Made by a program: the position numbers and the translations under genes. From contig NZ_JACJPF010000101.1 of the NCBI RefSeq assembly GCF_014695915.1, positions 1 through 64,000 on the forward strand: a stretch of 64,000 bases of DNA, in the 5' to 3' direction. The number at the start of each line of letters is the position of its first letter. The first letter of the stretch is position 1. Below the pieces are notes generated by a model. That model saw only the letters and a list, made by a program, of their open reading frames with translations, did no database searches and had not been told where the DNA came from. Source of the DNA: Trichocoleus sp. FACHB-40 (GTDB lineage: Bacteria; Cyanobacteriota; Cyanobacteriia; Cyanobacteriales; FACHB-T130). This document shows, in pieces, positions 25,833 to 34,369 of the stretch.

Positions 25833-27314
25833 ATGAGTGAAGCTGACACCCCGCAAGAAGAAGCTAACAAGTACCAGCCCCCGTCGGAATTATTCAAGGA
25901 TGAAGCCGTAAGGATGGAGGATGAACAAAGAAATGATGAAGGTTCAGGGATGAACGCCGAAACAGATTCTCCGATTCCGCCTTCATCCGTAGACCTCGAA
26001 CCTTCCGAATTTCCTGCACAGGAGGAACCTCGCGTGCAAAAAGTTGTTAGCTTGGTGCATACTCCCCCAACCTCGGAGGAGGATACCACAGCACCGAGTA
26101 TGAAGTCCCAGCCGCCGATAGATACGCCTAATTTATTTTTGCTGGCGGCGGAACTGCGTCAGCGAAATCGGGATTTGCTCGTGCGAGTGAATCATCTAGA
26201 AAAAGCTTATGCTGAGTGTCAGGAGGCATTGCAGGCGCAAAAAGTGCGATCGCAATCTCAAGAAACCTTACTCGCCCAAGCTTCCGAACAACTCAAGGCT
26301 TCCCAAGAGCAAGTAACTCGCCTGTTTCGGGAACTAGAATCATCTCATCAAGCCGCCCAACGTCAGCAAATATTGATAGAAACGCTGACACAGCAGCTAG
26401 AAAACTCTCAGGAACGAATAGCCCAGCTAGAGAGAGAATGCGCCTTTACTCAACAACGCTACAACGAGCAATCTCACCAACTGTTTCAAAGTGAAAATCA
26501 TGCCCGCGAGTTAAGCGCCCGCCTGCACCGCCAGCAGCGCCAAACCTTGCAATTCAAAGCGGCGTTAGAAAAGTGTCTGGAAATGCCCGCCTCGAAAGCC
26601 GCTGACCCCGAACCAAATCTACCAGGTGCCAACTGGGCACAGCGCCAACCCAAAAACGCTCCCGATCCCTCATCACTGGTTCCCAAAGCCCAGCCGATCC
26701 AACCTTGGTCAGTGCGATCGCATTTCCTCGACCACCAAGTTGATGAGGAACAGAGTAACCCCACATTATCTTCTTACTCGCCAATTACAGACACAACATC
26801 GTTTGTCTCCGCAGACTGGGAACCTATAGAAGAGGAGATGTCTAACTCCGAAGAAGAATTAAGAGTTGTAGAACAAGATTTTGCCTCTGTACTGGATGAT
26901 TATCCACTACCAACTGAAGTTGACTATATCTATTCCATCTCTGACCCAGAAACAGCTTCTCCTCAAGAAATTTCAGCGATTGAGGAGGAAATCGAAGACT
27001 TGCTGCTGGCTGTGACTTCAGTACCAGATGAGAATGATGAACCGGAAACCATCGACACCCCAGCGTCAGATTACAGATTTCCTTTTTCATCATTTCTCGA
27101 AGATACTTCAGAAGATGATGCTGATGTGAACGCCACACAGGAGGAAGCCACCCCAAGGGAAGAAGAATTTGCCGCCTCTTCGCCAGCCCAGCGTTCTGAT
27201 GCTATTCTCTCCCAACCCAACTGGCCTTCACCAATTGTTTATCCCCAGCGCCCCCCTAAAGGTAGAAAAACGTTGGCAGCAATAGAATTGCCAACGTTTC
27301 CGAAAAGAAAGTAG
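25833..27314 (+). CDS. Coiled-coil protein, unknown function
   Basis: A 493-residue acidic soluble protein. Residues about 1-90 are low-complexity (Glu, Pro, Ser). About 105-250 is a long coiled coil rich in Gln, Glu and Leu (AELRQRNRDLLVRVNHLEKA and similar heptads, ending HRQQRQTLQFKAALEKCLEM). The rest is a disordered Pro/Glu region ending in a basic tail, PPKGRKTLAAIELPTFPKRK. The combination (acidic head, coiled coil, basic tail) is seen in cyanobacterial proteins of unknown role, possibly structural or cytoskeletal. I do not recognise a family. Confidence 0.7.
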   Translation: MSEADTPQEEANKYQPPSELFKDEAVRMEDEQRNDEGSGMNAETDSPIPPSSVDLEPSEFPAQEEPRVQKVVSLVHTPPTSEEDTTAPSMKSQPPIDTPNLFLLAAELRQRNRDLLVRVNHLEKAYAECQEALQAQKVRSQSQETLLAQASEQLKASQEQVTRLFRELESSHQAAQRQQILIETLTQQLENSQERIAQLERECAFTQQRYNEQSHQLFQSENHARELSARLHRQQRQTLQFKAALEKCLEMPASKAADPEPNLPGANWAQRQPKNAPDPSSLVPKAQPIQPWSVRSHFLDHQVDEEQSNPTLSSYSPITDTTSFVSADWEPIEEEMSNSEEELRVVEQDFASVLDDYPLPTEVDYIYSISDPETASPQEISAIEEEIEDLLLAVTSVPDENDEPETIDTPASDYRFPFSSFLEDTSEDDADVNATQEEATPREEEFAASSPAQRSDAILSQPNWPSPIVYPQRPPKGRKTLAAIELPTFPKRK

Positions 27315-27387
27315 AAATTAACTTGATGTGCTTTCTTTACAGATTCAGTTCCTCCCTTGGAAAGGGGCGCGGAGGTATCTAACGCCT

Positions 27388-27503
27388 GTTGTCTTAACGT
27401 TTTGATCCCCCCAACCCCCCTTCAAAAAGGGGGGCTTAAGAAAAAGTTGTCTTAACGTTTTCATTCCCCCAACCCCCCTTTCCAAGAGCAGCTTAAGAAA
27501 AAG
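27388..27503. repeat. Imperfect 58-bp tandem repeat with hairpin, between convergent genes
   Basis: GTTGTCTTAACGTTTT, CCCCCAACCCCCCTT and CTTAAGAAAAAGTTG occur twice, 58 bp apart (from 27388 and 27446). Between them CCCCCCTT (27415-27422) pairs with AAGGGGGG (27427-27434), forming an 8-bp GC-rich hairpin with a 4-nt loop that may terminate the coiled-coil gene. Confidence 0.7.
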
Positions 27504-27515
27504 TTGCATATTGGG

Positions 27516-29705
27516 TTAATTCTTAATTAACAGCCTCTCGCCTCTCCAGGGCGATCGCTCTTGGCTTTTGAGACGACGGCCCTGTTCAGCACTCAAAGCA
27601 TAACTCTGGGTCAGCAACCACAGCCACAGAGCCGGATATCGGTCTTCCAGCCAAGGTTGTAGGCGCTGGATGAAGCCGGGGAACCAACCCCCCAGCAACC
27701 AGAGATATACAGCATTCAGAGTAAAGCTGAAGTAACTGCCCAGCCAACGCAGGATATCCTTTGGCCCCCCAAGTTCCCAAATCCAGGGCAGCAAAGAGGG
27801 GTTTTGCCAAGCAGCTATTAGCGCTAGGCGATTAAAGGTCAGCCAATCCACTCGGTCTTTAATAAAAGTATCTGCCACCTCTGGTGGTTCCGTTGCCAAA
27901 AGTCCAAAAAAGGTATTCAGCATCGAGTTAATCCGTTGGGGTGGCAAGTAACGCCCCGTGGGAACCATCATCCCTTTGGAAAAGAGCCAGGTGACTGAGA
28001 CGTTGCTTTGATAAGCGCGAATCTGGTTTAATTGACGCGCCTTCAACAAATCATGCTTTAGCGCAGTATCCAAAAGCGCCGTCAAACGTCCCAAATTGCG
28101 GACTAAAGAGCCAAAACCAGTAAATACGAGAGGAGATTGCAGAGAAGCCGCATCGCCAATGCCAATCAGTCGGTCATAGGCGACAGTGCGATCGCTACCT
28201 CCCACACTAAAATGGCCCGGAATATACCCAAACGTCGGCTTTTTCCAAACCAACTTCTCCATATCGCACCGACGATACTCCGGCAAAATTGTAAAGAAGT
28301 CTTCATACATCTCTAACAAAGAGCCGGGATTATCGGGATGCACCTGATGGTAATGGAACAGATAAATAGTAATTTCCTCACCTTCCGCCGGGAATAGCTC
28401 CCAAATCAGCTGTCTTCCCCGCGAGATATCCCCGTGACTGTTCAACACATCGCCATACTGGGAATCCCAAACCCCAGGCTCAAAACCGCTGGCAATGACA
28501 GCCCCCACCGTAGGACAGACACTATCAAAAGCGCGATCGCCATTCAGCTGCCACGCAATCGGTGACGCAGTACCCATCGCATCCACCAGCAACCGTCCAG
28601 CCGCTTGTCGCGGCGATTGGCTAGGTAGATGTTTCGCCGAAACTACAACTTCCTTTTTCCCAACATCAGCCCGGATAAACTCCGTCTCATCCCAGATTTC
28701 GCCCCCAGAAGCCAACAGCTTTTCCCCGCACAGTCGCAGCAGTTTCTCCGAATCCAAACCCACATTCAGCACCGTTGGCGTATGCAAAATCTGTGCTTTC
28801 AGCTTAGGCGGATTGTTACCATCGAAAAATTTGTTAAACCCGTCTACATACTCTGCTGCGATAATGCTTTCAAACTCCGCAGGGGTAAACAAACCCAAAT
28901 TAATTAAACTTTGGAACTCATCGCGAGAAATATTCCATTCCCGGTTCATCCGTCCGAAAGGCAGCCTTTCCAGCAGCAGCACCCGATGACCGAGTTTAGC
29001 CATAACAGCCGCGTGGATGACACCCAAAGCACCACCGACATAAATTAAGTCGTAGCTGGGGATTGGGGATTGGGGATTGGGGATTGGGGATTGGGGATTG
29101 GGGATTGGGGATTGGGGATTGGGGATTGGGGATTGGGGATTGGGGATTCTCCCAGTCTCCCCTGAATCTGAAAACACTACCTGACGGGGTTGCTGCGGAT
29201 TGCGGACACTTTCTCGCCAACGCTGCTCCCACCAGTAGACGCGGTTAAGGTCAGACTCGCCATTGGGCATTTTCTGAAAGAATCTGACTGTTTCTGGGTA
29301 ATAGGGAGCCAAAGCCTCGAAGATAGATTGTTGCGACAAATCAATCTTTGGTGGTTCTGGGTACTGGTGGGGAAACTTGCGTCTCAGACCTGAGTTGAGT
29401 TGTTGCAGTATTTGTTTTTCACTGGGGACGCGATCGCCCCAACGAAAGACCTTCAGGTAAGTCGTGCGCTGTACTGACCAAACAAATATCGAGAGTTCCG
29501 TTTGCGGAATCTTCGCCGTTTCGCTTGTATCGGTGTTGTTAGTGTTGCCACCACCCCTAAATTGCAGCTTAATACCGTCGGATGTGATAATTCTCTTACC
29601 CAAAGACAGATGCTCAAATTCCTGCTGTAACCAGACACGGACGGCGGCTGTATCCGGGGTAGGAACTTCTAAGTAACAAATTTCTCTCATATTGGTGATC
29701 TCCAT
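27516..29705 (-). CDS. cruA: CruA-type lycopene cyclase / FAD-dependent oxidoreductase
   Basis: A 729-residue flavoprotein. The N-terminal part (about 1-180) begins [20 protein letters not shown] and is a separate domain. The FAD-binding part starts at about 217 with [29 protein letters not shown] and contains [22 protein letters not shown], a motif of the CruA/CruP lycopene cyclase family. [19 protein letters not shown] is the late FAD site. CruA converts lycopene to carotenes. Residues about 186-216 are PNPQSPI repeats coded by 13 heptamer units, which may make expression phase-variable. CruP or a related flavoprotein are alternatives. Confidence 0.7.
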   Translation of the reverse strand: MEITNMREICYLEVPTPDTAAVRVWLQQEFEHLSLGKRIITSDGIKLQFRGGGNTNNTDTSETAKIPQTELSIFVWSVQRTTYLKVFRWGDRVPSEKQILQQLNSGLRRKFPHQYPEPPKIDLSQQSIFEALAPYYPETVRFFQKMPNGESDLNRVYWWEQRWRESVRNPQQPRQVVFSDSGETGRIPNPQSPIPNPQSPIPNPQSPIPNPQSPIPSYDLIYVGGALGVIHAAVMAKLGHRVLLLERLPFGRMNREWNISRDEFQSLINLGLFTPAEFESIIAAEYVDGFNKFFDGNNPPKLKAQILHTPTVLNVGLDSEKLLRLCGEKLLASGGEIWDETEFIRADVGKKEVVVSAKHLPSQSPRQAAGRLLVDAMGTASPIAWQLNGDRAFDSVCPTVGAVIASGFEPGVWDSQYGDVLNSHGDISRGRQLIWELFPAEGEEITIYLFHYHQVHPDNPGSLLEMYEDFFTILPEYRRCDMEKLVWKKPTFGYIPGHFSVGGSDRTVAYDRLIGIGDAASLQSPLVFTGFGSLVRNLGRLTALLDTALKHDLLKARQLNQIRAYQSNVSVTWLFSKGMMVPTGRYLPPQRINSMLNTFFGLLATEPPEVADTFIKDRVDWLTFNRLALIAAWQNPSLLPWIWELGGPKDILRWLGSYFSFTLNAVYLWLLGGWFPGFIQRLQPWLEDRYPALWLWLLTQSYALSAEQGRRLKSQERSPWRGERLLIKN
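29058..29148. repeat. Thirteen perfect GGGGATT units inside the cruA reading frame
   Basis: Thirteen uninterrupted 7-bp units (91 bp) lie in the coding sequence. On the minus strand they translate as a seven-residue period, I-P-N-P-Q-S-P. Since 7 is not a multiple of 3, gain or loss of one unit changes the frame, and a change of three units adds or removes seven residues. Confidence 0.95.
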
Positions 29706-29987
29706 TAGGGAACCTCTTACTGAGGAAGACAGAGTAAACAGGTGTCAAAGTGCGCTAAACTTCCGGATACGAATTGCTTAGAATTGATTAAAAAAGTTTA
29801 CACAAAGCTCATTTTCTTAATGTAAAGGGTGCAACTGTTGTACGGGCGGGAAACCGCTCTTGACGAAAGCCCTGAGCGCATGGTAAAGGAGCCAGTTTCT
29901 AGGAAGGCAAAAGACAAAAAAAAGAATTTTTTTGTTTTTTGCCACCTCCTCCCCAGTCCCTAATCCATAATTTCCCGTCCCTACGCC
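29706..29987. other. Spacer between cruA and the next gene pair
   Basis: The 282-bp region upstream of cruA must hold its promoter and the promoter of the small gene at 29988. It contains a G/C-rich stretch about 29830-29905 and an A/T-rich stretch before 29940. No RNA gene is recognised. Confidence 0.35.
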
Positions 29988-30218
29988 ATGAATTATCCCA
30001 TCCCAGCTAGTCCCCAAGAAATTGTCGATTTACGTCAAAAGCCTGTTGATGAAGAGTTAGTCGCAGCCGCGATCGCAGGCGTGATTAATATTGCCCGCCA
30101 AGAAGGGCAGTCTTTAGACGAGTTAACTGCCCAAGTGCTAGCAGAAGATGGTCTGCTAGATCCGGCGCAAAGAAGCTGGCTTAGTGACATTGTTGCCCAA
30201 GCCTGGGCTAGTCTATAA
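29988..30218 (+). CDS. Small conserved cyanobacterial protein
   Basis: A 76-residue acidic soluble protein starting MNYPIPASPQEIVDLRQKP. It continues AAAIAGVINIARQEGQSLDELTAQVLAEDGLLDPAQRSWLSDIVAQAW and ends there. The pattern suggests two or three helices. I do not recognise a domain. It precedes the PAP2 phosphatase by about 20 bp on the same strand and is probably cotranscribed with it. Confidence 0.68.
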   Translation: MNYPIPASPQEIVDLRQKPVDEELVAAAIAGVINIARQEGQSLDELTAQVLAEDGLLDPAQRSWLSDIVAQAWASL

Positions 30219-30240
30219 AAGACTGGAACGTTAAAAAATC

Positions 30241-30966
30241 GTGAAGGACATCATCAAGCATATCTTCTCAGCTTTGCCGCAGTGGATGAGTTCTCGGCTG
30301 TTTGGTTTGATATTTACAATTCGAGCAGCAGGGCTATTGCTTGCAGCCCTAGCGCTGTGGGGATTTGCCCAGATCGCTGACGAAGTTTTAGACAAAGAAA
30401 GCCAATTTATTGACACGGCAATTTTACTGGCTCTCCAGCGTCTGCATACGCCGCTACTAGATCGAGTAATGACAGGTATCACCTTTTTCGGCGAACCGGA
30501 GTTGCTGCTAATCATCTGTCTCGGCTTCGCGGCTTGGTTGTTAGTGCGAGGTAATCGGTCACAAGCGACAACCCTCGGAATCGCCTCTTTGGGTGCCGTT
30601 GGCTTAAATTATTTACTCAAAGACCTATTTGCCCGCGATCGCCCGGCGCTGTGGGATCGGATCGTTGATGTCCGCTACTACAGCTTTCCCAGTGGTCATG
30701 CAATGATTTCAATGGTCGTCTACGGCGCGATCGCTTACTTGCTGATTAAAAACTTCGGCAAGTGGAGCAATTTAATTATCATCACCACAGTTGCATTAAT
30801 TTTCAGCATTGGTCTGAGTCGGCTTTATCTGGGTGTCCACTGGCCCACTGATGTCTTAGCTGGGTATGCAGCAGGCATAGTGTGGTTAATGACCTGTATC
30901 TTCAGCCTGGAATTCTGGCAATATCGCCAGGTAAGCAACTCAAAGACAGTAGCGCCGAGTGAATAG
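30241..30966 (+). CDS. PAP2-family membrane phosphatase
   Basis: An integral membrane phosphatase of the PAP2 superfamily, 241 residues with about six membrane segments. The three-part active site is complete: K127-x6-RP in [13 protein letters not shown] at 150-153, and [12 protein letters not shown] with Ser193, Arg194, His200 and Asp204. Members dephosphorylate phosphatidic acid or undecaprenyl pyrophosphate outside the membrane; which one applies here cannot be told. The start is GTG 30241, 22 bp after the small gene. Confidence 0.9.
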
Positions 30967-31077
30967 GGATTGGGAATTGGGGATTGGGAACTGGGAATTG
31001 GGAATTGGGAATTGGGAATTGGGAATTGGGAAAAAGTCTTACCTAGTCCCTAGTCCCCAGCCCCTAGCCCCTAGCCC
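30966..31077. repeat. Heptamer repeat block between PAP2 and hybrid kinase genes
   Basis: GGGAATT-type units run to about 31030. They are followed by the 25-bp core shared exactly with 7698-7722 (31028-31052) and then by TAGTCCCCAGCCCCTAG units. The block runs into the end of the hybrid kinase gene, whose stop is at 31064. Confidence 0.85.
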
Positions 31078-33232
31078 GTTCAGTTAGAGAGGTGATCGCA
31101 TTCACCAACATATCAGGATCAATTGGTTTGGGCAGGTACATCTGGAAGCCTGCGGATAGCGCCTGTATTTTGTCTTCTTGCCTGCCATAAGCCGTCAGCG
31201 CGATCGCTTTTAAACTCTCACCTTGTCCCTTCTCTTTGAGCCTAATTTGGCGAATCAAATCGTAACCATTGGCCTTTGGCATTCCAATGTCACTCACAAG
31301 TACATCAGGCTGGAATTCTTCCAAAGCTTGCAAAGCTTCATCCACACAGGAAACTGCTGTCACTTTCGCACCTTCCCCTTCCAGAATCATTACCAGCAAA
31401 TCCAATGTGTCAGGGTCATCATCAACACTCAGCACTTGCAGCCCATCAAGTAATTTTGAATTTTGGATTTTGGGTTTTGGATTGTCTGTTCCCGATTCGC
31501 TGGTTTTCCTGGCCTCTATGATGGGGAGATTGACGATAAAGGTTGCTCCCTGTCCTTCTCCTTTACTTTCTGCAAAGATAGTCCCGCCGTGCAGTTCCAC
31601 CAGTTGTCGAGCGATCGCTAATCCCAAACCTAATCCATTGCGCGAACGTGTAGTGCTACTATCTGCTTGGCGAAAACGGTCAAAAACATACGGGAGAAAG
31701 TCGGCGCTAATGCCTTCACCTGTATCGCTAACCGTGATCCTGGCGTAGGAGATTGGGGATTGGGGATTGGAGATTGGGGAAGATAATAATTCTTGTTTTT
31801 GGCTTTTACCTTCCTCTTTTTGAACCTCTGTTGAGGGAATCGCCTTTTGCCTTTCTATCTCCCCATGTTCTAAAGAGAGGTGGACTTCTACTTGTCCGCC
31901 TGGAGGTGTAAACTTGATGGCATTAGAAAATAGATTCCAGACAACTTGCTGTAAGCGATTCAGATCGCCCATAACCACGAATTGTGGATTTTCGACAAGG
32001 GGCGGATCGGATTTTGGATTGATGGCAATTGGGGATTGACTCTTGACTGGGAAATCTCCCACTCTCCCATCCCCTGAACCCAAGGGAGAATCCAAAATCA
32101 AAAATCGAAAATTGATTGATTTGGCTTCGGCTGATAACCGGATAGTATTGAGAGTATTTTCAATTACTCTCACCAGATTCACAGGTGATATCTGTAGTTG
32201 CATTTGTCCCCGCATCAAGCGAGAAGTATCCAGAATATCTTCAATTAACTGATTCTGTTGGAGGGCGTTGCGTTCAATAACTTCCAGACTGCGCTTTCTG
32301 GTTGCTTCATCGAAGTTGCGACTGCGTAGCAATTGCGTCCAACCTAAAATTGCGTTCAAAGGGGTGCGGAGTTCGTGAGAAACGATCGCTAGGAACTCAT
32401 CTTTTAAGCGATTTGCCACCTCTAATTCTTCTGCGTATTGCCGCAGTTCTACCTCCCGCTGCTTGCGATCGCTTATGTCCACATCAACCCCGATCATCCG
32501 CCTAGCTTTACCCTTTTCGTCGGATAAAACTTGACCTCTGCCTACCAGCCAGCGAACGCTACCGTCACGCCTGACAACGCGAAATTCTTGGTTAAAGTTC
32601 GTTCTAGTTTCCAAAGCATTGCTTATGCCTTTATCAACTACTTCTCGGTCTTCTGGGTGAACGCAGGCGAGAAATGCCTCATAAGTTCCCTGGAAGCTGC
32701 CTGGAGCCAAACCAAATAACCGTTCGCAATCCTCAGACCAAATCACCTCACCTGTTAAAATATTCCAGTCCCAGCTACCCATTTGGGCAGCAAAGAGCGC
32801 CAATCTCAGCCGCTCCTCACTCAGTTGCAATTCCTCAACAGCGGCAGCATATTCCCGACGCATCTTTCGCTTTTCCAAGGTGTCCCGCACAGCGATCGCT
32901 AAACGATGCAGAGGTTTTCGTTTTAGGACATAATCGCTCAACCCAGACTTCATCCCCTCCACCGCAACTTCCTCGCTGCCGCTATCAGTACACATAATTA
33001 CTGGGCAGTCTGGATACAAAGCTTTAATAGCATTTAGAAGTGTCAAGCCATCACTCCAGCCCAGCTCGTAGTCTACGATTGCTAAATCGAAATTGCCCAC
33101 TTGTAGCACTTTGTCAAGACTTTTGGCATCAATAGGCGAAGTCAATTCAAGCTGGGGAAACTCTTGCTGAAGCTGCCGCGTAACCAGGATGCGATCGTCT
33201 GGATTGTCGTCAATTAGTAGTATGCGTAGCAT
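31064..33232 (-). CDS. Hybrid histidine kinase REC-PAS-HisKA-HATPase-REC
   Basis: A 722-residue cytoplasmic kinase. An N-terminal receiver (phosphoacceptor Asp54 in [13 protein letters not shown]) is followed by a PAS/PAC domain (about 145-265, with [19 protein letters not shown]), HisKA (H box [14 protein letters not shown]), HATPase (N box [10 protein letters not shown] boxes VSDTGEGIS and [13 protein letters not shown]) and a second receiver (VLVSDIGMP). No membrane segment is seen. The ATPase domain carries two extra linkers, one of them (SNPQSPI) translated from heptamer repeat. It sits in a signalling cluster, downstream of a broken receiver gene that resembles its own first domain. Confidence 0.92.
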
Positions 33233-33318
33233 GGGGACTGGGGGCTAGGGACTGGGGGCTGGGAATAACGAATCTTGAATGCGGAAATTTTTTTATTCAT
33301 CCTTTATAATTGATCATT

Positions 33319-33627
33319 TTACTGAGTCGTTAATTGCCCCTGTAAATCCCTAGTAGTCATTTCCTCTTCGTTCCCGGTATTAGTGAACATGATTACAGGG
33401 CAGTCGGGATAGCGGGATTTAATGTTATTGAGAATTGTTAAACCATTGTTTCAGCGTAACTGATAGTCTGTAACCACCAGGTCAATGCGATCGCCAACCA
33501 TTGCTTGTGCCAAATCCTCTGCTGTGGCAACTTCTGTGATGCGGAGGTCTGAAAATTCTCGGTTTAGCTCGCGAGCAGTTAAAACTCGATCGTTCTGGTC
33601 ATCATCGATTAAAAGGAAATGTAGCAT
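33319..33627 (-). pseudogene. Receiver domain broken by a nonsense codon
   Basis: The sequence opens MLHFLLIDDDQNDRVLTARELNREF, a good receiver start, and runs to TDYQLR, where TGA (33451-33453) replaces the Trp seen in the neighbouring kinase's [10 protein letters not shown]. Past it the frame goes on as [31 protein letters not shown], a clear receiver continuation. It then drifts and stops at 33319. One base change (TGG to TGA) and a lost 3' end explain it. It looks like a decayed copy of the receiver in the adjacent hybrid kinase. An upstream extension to 33666 is not needed. Confidence 0.85.
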
Positions 33628-33704
33628 TAGAAACTGGAAACTGGGGACAAAAAAGGCAAAAGGCAATCATGTCAAAAAAAGAATCTTCGCTTTTTCCTTT
33701 TTCC

Positions 33705-34166
33705 TTACTCGACTCCACTCAGTCGAATTTCTGGCTGTTCGTTCAACAGCAGCCAATACAACTTGAGGGTTTGCATCACTTCTATTAAGGCGGTAAGACC
33801 AATAGGTTTAACCAAATAAGAATTAGCCCCTAAGTCGTAAGCATGATTAATATCAATATTTTCTTGAGAGGAAGTTAAGATAATCGCGGGCAGACGCTTG
33901 AGTTCGGGTTGCTGCCGTAGCCATGCCAGAACTTCATGACCTGAGCGACGGGGCAATTTCAGGTCTAATAAAACTAGCGAGGGTATGGGATAACGCTCTC
34001 GGTCGGCGTATTCACCGCTACCGCTGAGATAGAAAACGGCAGCATCTCCGTCGCTGACGACTTGCATTGAGGCATTGGCTAAATTCGCCTTGCGGAAGGC
34101 ACGCTGGGTGAGAAGAATGTCGTTAGGGTCATCTTCTACTAGCAAAATGGTGTGTGCTGTGGTCAT
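33705..34166 (-). CDS. CheY-like response regulator (Rcp1 type)
   Basis: A 153-residue stand-alone receiver. The acid pair is in ILLVEDDPNDILL, the phosphoacceptor Asp in LVLLDLKLPRRSG, the Thr/Ser in ILTSSQENIDINHAYDLGANSYLVKP, and the Lys in that last stretch. The opening VEDDPNDILLTQRAFRKAN and the insert YLSGSGEYADRERYPIP are typical of regulators paired with phytochrome-like kinases in cyanobacteria. It is presumably phosphorylated by the upstream CHASE3-PAS kinase. Confidence 0.92.
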   Translation of the reverse strand: MTTAHTILLVEDDPNDILLTQRAFRKANLANASMQVVSDGDAAVFYLSGSGEYADRERYPIPSLVLLDLKLPRRSGHEVLAWLRQQPELKRLPAIILTSSQENIDINHAYDLGANSYLVKPIGLTALIEVMQTLKLYWLLLNEQPEIRLSGVE

Positions 34167-34369
34167 TGGGGGCTGGGGACTAGGGATTAGGGATTGGGGA
34201 CTAGGGATTAGGGATTGGGGACTAGGGTCTGGAGACTAGGGTCTGGGGACTAGGGGCTAGGTACTGGGGGCTGGGGGCTAGGTACTAGGTACTGGGTACT
34301 GGGTACTGGGTACTCGGTGAGATTCTTTCTCTTCCTCTTCCCCAATCCCCAATCGCCAATCCCCAATCC
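34167..34369. repeat. Heptamer-type repeat block between regulator and kinase genes
   Basis: About 170 bp of GGGGACTAGGGATTAG and GGGTACT-like units is followed by TTTCTCTTCCTCTTCCCC and C-rich units CCCAATCCCC running into the kinase 3' end. The G-rich and C-rich halves are roughly complementary, so the transcript could fold into a long hairpin. Confidence 0.85.

Noticed and set aside
28996..29248. Frames on both strands made of repeated PNPQSPI or GIGDWGL words
   Set aside because: These are translations of the 13-unit heptamer tract in other frames and are not independent genes.
29811..29910. Structured G/C-rich segment as a candidate small RNA
   Set aside because: No clear promoter, conserved motif or strong hairpin could be seen. 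It is not reported as an RNA gene.
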